Shown: one piece after another, positions 1-5,398 of the stretch | Position numbering within the stretch: position 1 is the stretch's first letter | How the letters are laid out: every line of letters starts with the position of its first letter | NCBI GenBank assembly: GCA_003153215.1 | Contig: PLXL01000246.1 | Span: 2,045-7,442 of the forward strand | Direction: 5' to 3' | Origin: Candidatus Dormiibacterota bacterium | GTDB taxonomy: Bacteria > Chloroflexota > Dormibacteria > Aeolococcales > Aeolococcaceae | DNA length: 5,398 bases | The notes under the pieces: model-generated | Told to the model about the DNA's origin: nothing | Databases searched by the model: none | What the model saw: the letters and a program-made list of their open reading frames with translations, nothing else | Translations under genes and position numbers: made by a program

Positions 1-388
1 TGGCGGCCACCGCGTCCACCGTACTCCTCCGCTGCGCCCGGCGGACCCCTCCGGCGATGAGCGCGCGCTCCGCCTGAGCGGTGGTCAACCACTCATCCCA
101 CATGGTCACCTCCAGCCCGAGCCGGCGCTCGGCGTCAGCGGCGAAGCGACGTGCGACCGCCGCGGCATCGCCTTCACCCCCGTCGAGGCGACGGGGCAGG
201 CCGATCACCAGCAGGCGGCAGCCGCGCTCCACGCAGGCCTGCTCCAGCGCCGACCAGAACTTGGGATGCCGGCGTTCCAGCGTGGTCAGGGGAGTGGCGA
301 TGGTGCCGGTGGGATCGGCACCGGCGAGGCCCACCCGGCGGGCCCCCAGGTCAACGCCGATGGCGGCGCAGGTCGCGCTCACGCTCAC
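1..388 (-). CDS. ruvX: RuvX/YqgF-family nuclease (putative Holliday junction resolvase / pre-16S rRNA processing), 3' end outside window
   Basis: Cytoplasmic RNase H-fold nuclease. The family is linked to 16S rRNA 5'-end maturation (YqgF in E. coli) and to Holliday junction resolution. This frame continues past base 1; 129 codons are visible of a usual 135-160. Family motifs: first acidic strand IGVDLGARRVGLA (10-22, D13); LLVIGLPRRLDGGEG (59-73); the region before the third motif, WDEWLTT (97-103, D98/E99); and VDAVAA (124-129, D125). The key acidic positions are present, but the Arg normally following Asp-Glu (DERLTT/DERLST) is Trp100 here. The GTG at 388 is preferred, with a GGGGA 8 bases upstream (397-401); the in-frame GTG at 382 is an alternative, two codons shorter. 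The gene starts 22 bases after the upstream stop, so it is probably co-transcribed from the alaS side. Family identity is secure from the ordered motifs; it is missing from simple ORF calling only because its stop lies outside. Confidence 0.93.
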   Translation of the reverse strand, partial: MSVSATCAAIGVDLGARRVGLAGADPTGTIATPLTTLERRHPKFWSALEQACVERGCRLLVIGLPRRLDGGEGDAAAVARRFAADAERRLGLEVTMWDEWLTTAQAERALIAGGVRRAQRRSTVDAVAA

Positions 389-410
389 GGTGCCGATCCC
401 CGCCGGAGGC

Positions 411-2573
411 TCAGCCGCTCGCACTCGACCCAGAGCCGGTCGAGGTGACGAAGGTCTCCACGATGTGGATGCTGGAGCTGGAGAACGGCATGAAGAGGAA
501 CTGGACCGGGGTCTCGTCGACGGTCACGCTCTTGACGTTCGGGATCGCCTGCTCGACGATCCCCTGCACGCTGCCGGGACTGTGCCCGCTGAGCTGGCTC
601 TTGAGCTGCGTGAGGTCGACCTTGCCGTGGTAGTAGTCGACGCCCGACACCGACAGGGCGAAGCTGCCGTCGCTCCCCGCCTGGATGATCTGGACGTTGT
701 TGAGCTGGAGCTGGGCGGGCACCAGGCTGTCCCCCGCGGGAAGGTTGGACGAGGTCTCCAGGTCCTTGAGGACCACCGCATCCAGGCCGGCCGGGTTGTA
801 CACGGTCTCCTGGGCCGTCATGGTCACCGTCACCGTCTCGGGGCTCATCACCGTGTTCGCGGTGGCCGGGGGGAAGGTGGAGGGGCTGACCACGAAGGTG
901 ATGCTCTTGCCGCCGCCACTCGGGTCGATGGCGAGCTTGTCCTGGCCGGCCTTGGCGCTCAGGTCCGCGGTCGCCTTGGTGCCGAGCGTGGTCTCGACCT
1001 GGCCGAGCTGCTCCTGCCAGTTGGCGATGTCGGTGGCGCTGGCCACGGTCTGTGTGCCACCGTCCACGCCACCCGTGGCCGCGGCCGGGTTGGTGGCCTG
1101 GAGGTCCAAGGTTGTGCACCAGTCACCCGAGGCCGATGTGGACGGGCAGAGGCTGATCGCGCCGGCGGGGACGTTCCCGATACTTCCCGTCGTCAGGGCC
1201 GTCACCGGGATGGCGCTGCTCGTGCCGCCGCCCGCGGGGATCGTGACCCCCGTCTGGCCCGAAACCCCGAAAACGATCGATGGAGTGGTGGCGGTCTCGA
1301 ACTGGTAGTTTGAAGTGAGCGTGAAACTGCATCCGTCGGCGCACTCACCTTTTCCACCCGCGGTCAGCGCCACGACGGCGGTCGCGGCCACCGCCGGCAC
1401 CGGCTGGCTCCCCGTGGGGGTGGCCTGGAAGGTCTGGCTCGCGGTGTCGGTGATCTGCTTGCTCAGGATGTAGTTGGCCTGGCCGGCCTGGGCCGTCGAG
1501 GTCGTCCCCTGGATCGTCGGGGTGACCTTGAGCGGCGTCTCGGCCACCGTGATGGTGACCGTGGCGGATGTGCCGAGGAGCAGGAAGAGGACGACGCCGA
1601 GCGCCAGCGCCCCCACCACGATGCCGTAGATGACCCGGCGCTGGGGCAGGTGGATGCGTCCCGCCGTGGAGGTCGGAGGCGGGGGCGACGGCTGCCGACG
1701 GATAGGGAGCCCGGTCCTCGGCGGCGGGGGCGGTGTCGGCGCCAGGATCGAGGGCGGAGCCGGCGGCGTGGCGATCACCCCGGCGGCCGCCGCGGCCCAG
1801 GGCGACAACGACTCCTCCTCGTCAGGGATCTCGGAGAGCGAGTTCCGCGGGCCCCCCGGTCGGAGCGGCGGTCCGGCGGGCGACGCGGGCAGGAACGGGG
1901 CATATGGCGGCGAGGCCGGGGAGATCTGGCCCGCCGGTTGCGACGCGGTGTAGCCCGGGTCCGCCGCGCGCGGGGTCGGAACGAAGCTGACGGGAGCCTC
2001 CCAGGCCGGCACGACGGGCTCGGGTGTAGCCGGTGCCCGGGGCGGGGCGATCGGTGCGCCCCATGGCCCGGTCCGGGGGGCCGGGACGGCTCCGGGCGCG
2101 GCCGCCGCCGGGGTCTCGGGCAGATCGGCGCCGGCGGGCGCCGGGGGCGTCAAGGGCCGGAGCACGTACTCGAACGGCAGGGCGGCCACCGCGCTCGCCC
2201 CACCCGGGGCCGGCGCCGGTGGCCCCGGCAGGAACGGCGCCTGGGGCCGGGACGCTGGCCCCGCCGGGCGGAAGCCGGGACGCGGCGAGTCGACCGGAAC
2301 TCCGCCCTCGAGCGCCGCCACCGAGCTGTAGACGACCAGTCCGACGCTCTGTGCCACCTGCTGGATGCGCGGATCCGGGCTGACGATCGTCGTGGTCAGC
2401 CTGCGCTTCATCGCGACGCTCCGCAGGAGGCGGAGGTTGAGCGGGGTCTGGAAGGCCTGGGCGCCGGGCGCCACCGTCAGCGCGATCTCGTCGCCGGGAT
2501 CGGCAGCCTGCAGTCGCCCGGCCAGATCCGCGACGTCGTCCTCCGGGCCGACGTGAATCAGTCTCTTGGCCAT
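411..2573 (-). CDS. Single-pass membrane protein with proline-rich cytoplasmic linker and 'baseplate J-like' outer domain
   Basis: 720 residues in four parts. (1) Residues 1-90 form a small alpha/beta-like domain (RLIHVGPEDDVADLAGRL, LNLRLLRS, TTTIVSPDPRIQQVA), which I recall at the N terminus of similar Chloroflexota/Dormibacterota proteins. (2) About 92-300 is Pro/Ala/Gly-rich and probably disordered, interrupted by a short acidic motif, NSLSEIPDEEESLSPW (244-259). (3) A single transmembrane helix spans about 314-334, after QRR, with the positive-inside rule placing the N terminus in the cytoplasm. (4) The remaining ~385 residues are Ser/Thr/Gly/Val-rich beta-type sequence, including TGVTIPAGGGTSSAIPVTAL, GSIGNVPAGAI and ATGGVDGGTQ, the pattern annotated as baseplate J/gp47-like. 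It ends with an IPNVKSVTVDETP stretch typical of these tails. Two cysteine pairs (411/415, 476/486) lie outside the membrane and could form disulfides. No cleavable signal peptide is seen. The ATG at 2573 has only a weak GGGG upstream, so coupling to the preceding gene is likely. The function is unknown, and there is no phage context. It is a plausible membrane partner of the adjacent actin-like ATPase. Confidence 0.85.
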   Translation of the reverse strand: MAKRLIHVGPEDDVADLAGRLQAADPGDEIALTVAPGAQAFQTPLNLRLLRSVAMKRRLTTTIVSPDPRIQQVAQSVGLVVYSSVAALEGGVPVDSPRPGFRPAGPASRPQAPFLPGPPAPAPGGASAVAALPFEYVLRPLTPPAPAGADLPETPAAAAPGAVPAPRTGPWGAPIAPPRAPATPEPVVPAWEAPVSFVPTPRAADPGYTASQPAGQISPASPPYAPFLPASPAGPPLRPGGPRNSLSEIPDEEESLSPWAAAAAGVIATPPAPPSILAPTPPPPPRTGLPIRRQPSPPPPTSTAGRIHLPQRRVIYGIVVGALALGVVLFLLLGTSATVTITVAETPLKVTPTIQGTTSTAQAGQANYILSKQITDTASQTFQATPTGSQPVPAVAATAVVALTAGGKGECADGCSFTLTSNYQFETATTPSIVFGVSGQTGVTIPAGGGTSSAIPVTALTTGSIGNVPAGAISLCPSTSASGDWCTTLDLQATNPAAATGGVDGGTQTVASATDIANWQEQLGQVETTLGTKATADLSAKAGQDKLAIDPSGGGKSITFVVSPSTFPPATANTVMSPETVTVTMTAQETVYNPAGLDAVVLKDLETSSNLPAGDSLVPAQLQLNNVQIIQAGSDGSFALSVSGVDYYHGKVDLTQLKSQLSGHSPGSVQGIVEQAIPNVKSVTVDETPVQFLFMPFSSSSIHIVETFVTSTGSGSSASG

Positions 2574-2586
2574 TCAGCAGGCCCCA

Positions 2587-3852
2587 TCACACCTTCATCG
2601 CCTTCATGACGCGGCGCATCAGGCCGCCCAGAGGCTGGTCCGCGTCATCTTCGAGGGACACCGCATGATACGCAAGGCCCATCGGAGTCACATCCTGACT
2701 CCCGACCAGAAGGCCGGTCGAATCGTGGATCCCCTGGACGTCGCCGGGGCCGAGCACCCTGACCGTCGGCTGGCGGCTCATCGGCAGCACCTCGGTCCAG
2801 TCCAGCGCCGACAGCTGCTCCGCGACCTCGGGCAACGCCGCCCCGCCGCCACCGAGATAGAGCGCGGGAGGCAGCTGTTCCTTGCCGGACAGCTCCTCGA
2901 GGGTCAGTGCAACCCCCTGCGCGAGCACCTCCGCGGTCGGCTCCAGAGTGGCGCGGGCGAGGGCGTCCTGCTCGGCAGGGAGCCGGCCCTCGGCGTGGGC
3001 CAGCTTGAAGCGCTCGGCCTCCTCCAGGCTCATCCCCATCTCGTTGGCGAGCCGGCGGGTGAAGGAGCGACCTCCCAGGGCAAACATCCGGATCGCCTCG
3101 ATGCCGCGGCGGACGACGGCGATGTCGGTGGTGCCGCCCCCGACGTCGATGTAGATGCCCCCGAATTCGTACACATCCTCGGTCGCGCAGCCGCGGGTGA
3201 GCGCGTAGGGCTCGGCGACGGTCGCCACCAGCTCCAGGTCCAGCTCCTGGGCGATGGTCTGGAGGGCCCCGATGTGGGTGAGCGGGGCGAAGGTGTTAAA
3301 GACGGATATCTCCAGGACCTGGCCCTGGAAGTCGAGGGGGTTGGTCACCGCGTAGCCGTCGATGTGCACCGAGGTGATGCTGCTGTGGACCAGCTTGACG
3401 TTGACCTCGGCCACGCCCAGCTCGTGGGACATCTGGCGCACCGCCTCCTTGAGAGCGCGGCGCTGGACCGCCTGGAGCGCGGTGGCGACGTCAGCCTGGG
3501 TGATCCGGGCCTGCGGCTGGGAGCGCGGCATCGTCATGGTGGTGCTGAAGCCGCGCACCTGCTCCCCGGCGATGCCCATCACCACCTGGCCGGGGATCGT
3601 CCCGCACATGTCCTCGGCCTCGGTGAGCGCCCGATCGCAGTTGTCGATGACGCCCTGGATGTCGGCGACCGCCCCCGACTGCATGTCGGAGAGGGACTGG
3701 CGCACCTTGCCGACGCCGATGACGATGCCCGCTCCCTCCTCCCGTTTGACCACCAGCGCCTTGACGAACTCGGTGCCGATGTCGAGCACGGTGTAGTGGC
3801 TGTGGAACTCCCCGCGGCGGCGCAGGATCGTGAACTTCTTGCGCCCGATCAC
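2587..3852 (-). CDS. FtsA/PilM-superfamily actin-like ATPase
   Basis: Predicted cytoplasmic, membrane-associated ATPase of the actin/Hsp70 fold, 421 residues, close to the usual FtsA length. Motifs in order: phosphate-1 loop LDIGTEFVKALVV (about 23-35); an FtsA/PilM-type inserted subdomain (SHS2/1C, about 92-180, starting VVMGIAGEQVRGFS); phosphate-2 loop YIDVGGGTTDIAVV (about 234-247); LGGRSFTRRLA (259-269); and the adenosine motif ALYLGGGGAALPEV (330-343). All nucleotide-binding motifs look intact. The last residues, LGGLMRRVMKAMKV (408-421), follow an acidic linker and could form an amphipathic membrane-targeting helix like that of FtsA. The N terminus is basic (GRKKFTILRRR). The GTG start is set by a strong upstream SD and a 4-base overlap with alaS; the next gene starts 13 bases downstream. 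No ftsZ, ftsQ, pilN or pilO is in view, so whether it acts in division, pilus assembly or another envelope complex is open. Superfamily assignment is firm; the exact subfamily is not. Confidence 0.9.
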   Translation of the reverse strand: MIGRKKFTILRRRGEFHSHYTVLDIGTEFVKALVVKREEGAGIVIGVGKVRQSLSDMQSGAVADIQGVIDNCDRALTEAEDMCGTIPGQVVMGIAGEQVRGFSTTMTMPRSQPQARITQADVATALQAVQRRALKEAVRQMSHELGVAEVNVKLVHSSITSVHIDGYAVTNPLDFQGQVLEISVFNTFAPLTHIGALQTIAQELDLELVATVAEPYALTRGCATEDVYEFGGIYIDVGGGTTDIAVVRRGIEAIRMFALGGRSFTRRLANEMGMSLEEAERFKLAHAEGRLPAEQDALARATLEPTAEVLAQGVALTLEELSGKEQLPPALYLGGGGAALPEVAEQLSALDWTEVLPMSRQPTVRVLGPGDVQGIHDSTGLLVGSQDVTPMGLAYHAVSLEDDADQPLGGLMRRVMKAMKV

Positions 3853-5398
3853 CGTGCCAGCTCCTCCAGCGTGGATCGGAAGGCCGCCACCGCCTCGGCG
3901 CGCCGCCCCGGGTCCCCGAGCCCCCCACGGCCGAAGCCCGGCTGACCTCCGCCCCTGCCCCCGGACGCCTGCGCGGCCGAGCGCACCAGGCGTCCGGCGT
4001 CGACCCCGCCAGCGAGGGCCGCACCGCCCACCTTGGCGCAGACCGTCCCCTCCCCGAACACGGCGGCGATTCCATCGCCTCCGAGGCGCTCGGCGAAGAT
4101 CCGGTCCACCAGGGCGACGGCATCGTCACCGCTCATCGCCGGGTCGTCGCAGAGAGCGAGAGCCAGGGTGCCGCCGCGGACCACCTCGACCGAGCCGAGA
4201 GCCGCGGTCACCGCATCTCCCCCGCCCTCGCGCGGCCTCCGCTGCAGCTCGCGGTTCTGGTCGAGCAGCCGCGCCACCCGATCGGGGACCTCGTCGAGGC
4301 GCGCCCTGAGCGTCCGGGCGGTCTCCTTGAGCAGAGCCTCCGACTCCTCCCACCGCCGCACCGCGGCGCCGCCGGCCACCATCTCGATACGCCGTGTGCC
4401 CTGCCCGATCGAGGTCTCGGAGATCGCGATGACCGCTCCGATGTCGCCGCTTCTGCCCACGTGGGTGCCGCCGCACAGTTCCCGCGACCAGCCGCCGAAC
4501 TCAACCACCCGCACCAGCTCCCCGTACTTCTCTCCGAACAGCGCCATCGCCCCCGAGGCCTGGGCCTCGGCGACCGGCATCTCCCGGACGTTGCGGACGA
4601 GGTTGTCGCGAACAGCGGCGTTGACGCGCCGCTCGACGGTCTGGATCTCCTCAGGGGTCAGCCCGCGGGGGAAGCTGAAGTCGAAGGTGGCGTGATCGGG
4701 ACCAACGAAGGAGCCCCGCTGCACCACGGTCTCGCCGAGGGTCTCGCGGAGCGCCCGGTGGAGCAGGTGGGTGGCGCTGTGGTGCCGGGCGGTGGCGGCG
4801 CGTCGGTCCGGGTCGACCTGGGCGGTGACCGTCTCGCCCCGGCGCAGGGTGCCGGTCTCCACCCGGGCCCGGTGAGCCCGTCCCCGGACCGGGCCGTCCA
4901 CCAGCGGGAGGCAGTCGAGCACGCTGGCGCGGCCGCCCTCCCAGCTGAGCGTGCCCGTGTCGCCGACCTGACCGCCGGCCTCGGCATAGAAGGGGGAGGC
5001 GTCCAGGAAGACGACGTCCTCCTCCCCCGCCGCGAGGGCCTCCCGCTCGCTCGCGGCACCGATCCGGGCCAGGGTCACCAGGGCGGTGGTGGTCTCGTAG
5101 CCGAGGAAGTCGGTCTGGACGGTCAGCGCCGGAGCGAGCGCGTTGCCGGTCGCCTCGCCGGGCGCGCTGACAGACGGGCTCCAGCCCACCACCGCACGGC
5201 TCGCACGGCTGCGCTCGCGCTGAGCCTGGAGAGCGGCGTCGAAGCCGGCCCGGTCCACCGAGAGCCCGCGTTCCCCTGCCATCTCGACGGTTAACTCCAC
5301 GGGGAGCCCAAAGGTGTCATAGAGACGGAAGGCGTCGTCTCCGGAGATCCCACTCGCCCCGCCGGCGAGGAGCGCCTCCAGCCGGTCGGTGCCCGCCT
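3849..5398 (-). CDS. alaS: Alanyl-tRNA synthetase, C-terminal ~515 residues (5' end outside window)
   Basis: Charges tRNA-Ala with alanine in the cytoplasm and hydrolyses mischarged Ser- or Gly-tRNA-Ala. The frame is open to the right edge; the in-frame GTG at 5300 is internal, because the 32 codons before it encode a typical AlaRS stretch (GDDAFRLYDTFGLP). Numbering from the first full visible codon (5396), I see the YDTFG segment ending the tRNA-recognition part, the SPFYAEAGGQVGDTG motif of the linker/editing region (about 134-148), the editing-site zinc motif HSATH (206-210) and its partner CGGTH (308-312), followed by GDIGAV and RRIEMVAG. A short helical, coiled-coil-like stretch (about 345-387) follows, then the C-Ala domain with the glycine-rich GGRGGGQPGF signature. 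About 515 residues fits the C-terminal 58% of a normal ~875-residue enzyme; the catalytic core (class II motifs 1-3) is missing only because of the window edge. All four editing-site zinc ligands are present, so editing should be intact. The TGA stop overlaps the next gene by 4 bases. Confidence 0.97.
   Translation of the reverse strand, partial: AGTDRLEALLAGGASGISGDDAFRLYDTFGLPVELTVEMAGERGLSVDRAGFDAALQAQRERSRASRAVVGWSPSVSAPGEATGNALAPALTVQTDFLGYETTTALVTLARIGAASEREALAAGEEDVVFLDASPFYAEAGGQVGDTGTLSWEGGRASVLDCLPLVDGPVRGRAHRARVETGTLRRGETVTAQVDPDRRAATARHHSATHLLHRALRETLGETVVQRGSFVGPDHATFDFSFPRGLTPEEIQTVERRVNAAVRDNLVRNVREMPVAEAQASGAMALFGEKYGELVRVVEFGGWSRELCGGTHVGRSGDIGAVIAISETSIGQGTRRIEMVAGGAAVRRWEESEALLKETARTLRARLDEVPDRVARLLDQNRELQRRPREGGGDAVTAALGSVEVVRGGTLALALCDDPAMSGDDAVALVDRIFAERLGGDGIAAVFGEGTVCAKVGGAALAGGVDAGRLVRSAAQASGGRGGGQPGFGRGGLGDPGRRAEAVAAFRSTLEELAR
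3861..3867 (-). promoter_or_regulatory. Shine-Dalgarno sequence for the FtsA/PilM-like gene, inside the 3' end of alaS
   Basis: On the minus strand this reads GGAGGAG, 8 bases upstream of the GTG at 3852. It lies inside the last alaS codons (Leu-Glu-Glu-Leu). The spacing is ideal and the match to the 16S rRNA anti-SD is strong. This decides the GTG start at 3852 and, together with the GTGA stop/start overlap, points to translational coupling with alaS. Confidence 0.8.

Noticed and set aside
389..410. A terminator or promoter between the membrane protein gene and ruvX
   Set aside because: The gap is only 22 bases, with no inverted repeat followed by a T run and no -10/-35-like elements. It fits a simple intra-operon spacer carrying a weak ribosome binding site.
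81..1313. A 410-codon open frame on the plus strand, opposite ruvX and the 3' part of the membrane protein
   Set aside because: It is low-complexity Arg/Gly/Ala-rich translation with no family features, and it crosses two real minus-strand genes. It is a shadow frame.
411..2573. Prophage or contractile injection system remnant, suggested by the 'baseplate J' resemblance
   Set aside because: There are no other tail, baseplate, integrase or lysis genes. The protein has a membrane helix and a cytoplasmic linker, and the neighbours are housekeeping genes in a tight operon.
2566..3945. A 459-codon open frame on the plus strand, opposite the FtsA/PilM-like gene
   Set aside because: Its translation is rich in His, Arg, Gly and Asp with no recognisable motif. 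It mirrors a well-supported minus-strand gene; such antisense frames are expected in very GC-rich DNA.
5295..5297. A TTA leucine codon in alaS, rare in high-GC genomes and regulatory (bldA) in Streptomyces
   Set aside because: It is a single occurrence in a housekeeping gene, with nothing else suggesting a streptomycete, so it carries no usable signal.
3849..5300. alaS starting at the GTG at 5300 as a short stand-alone editing protein (AlaX-like)
   Set aside because: The frame continues upstream to the window edge with clear AlaRS sequence (GDDAFRLYDTFGLP), so this is the 3' part of a full-length synthetase.

Overview
All the coding sequence in this 5.4 kb window lies on the minus strand. 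It reads as one tightly packed operon segment that runs from the right edge to the left edge. The DNA is very GC-rich, so the third codon position is mostly G or C and long spurious open frames appear on the other strand. There are no mobile elements, RNA genes, CRISPR arrays or convincing terminators, and no gene-free stretch longer than 22 bases. The gene content and composition suggest a high-GC, probably terrestrial bacterium. The pairing of an FtsA/PilM-like ATPase with a membrane-anchored 'baseplate J-like' protein recalls Chloroflexota or Candidatus Dormibacterota lineages. That placement rests on remembered family resemblance and is tentative.

In transcription order the genes are: (1) the 3' part of alaS (alanyl-tRNA synthetase), covering the end of the aminoacylation half, the editing domain and the C-Ala domain, with its start beyond the right edge; (2) a complete actin-like ATPase of the FtsA/PilM superfamily, whose GTG start overlaps the alaS stop by 4 bases and is preceded by a strong Shine-Dalgarno sequence; (3) after 13 bases, a 720-residue single-pass membrane protein with a small N-terminal cytoplasmic domain, a proline-rich linker of about 210 residues, one transmembrane helix and an outside domain of the type databases label 'baseplate J/gp47'; (4) after 22 bases, ruvX/yqgF (Holliday junction resolvase-like / pre-16S rRNA nuclease), which runs off the left edge after 129 codons.

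alaS and ruvX are housekeeping genes often found close together in bacteria. The unusual part is the two-gene insert between them. It holds a cytoplasmic actin-like ATPase with a possible membrane-binding C-terminal helix, next to a bitopic protein with a long cytoplasmic tether. By analogy with PilM-PilN and FtsA membrane assemblies, the two products could form an inside-to-outside envelope complex of unknown purpose. This pair is the best candidate here for an undescribed system. A second oddity is a Trp in place of the normally invariant Arg of the RuvX DER motif.
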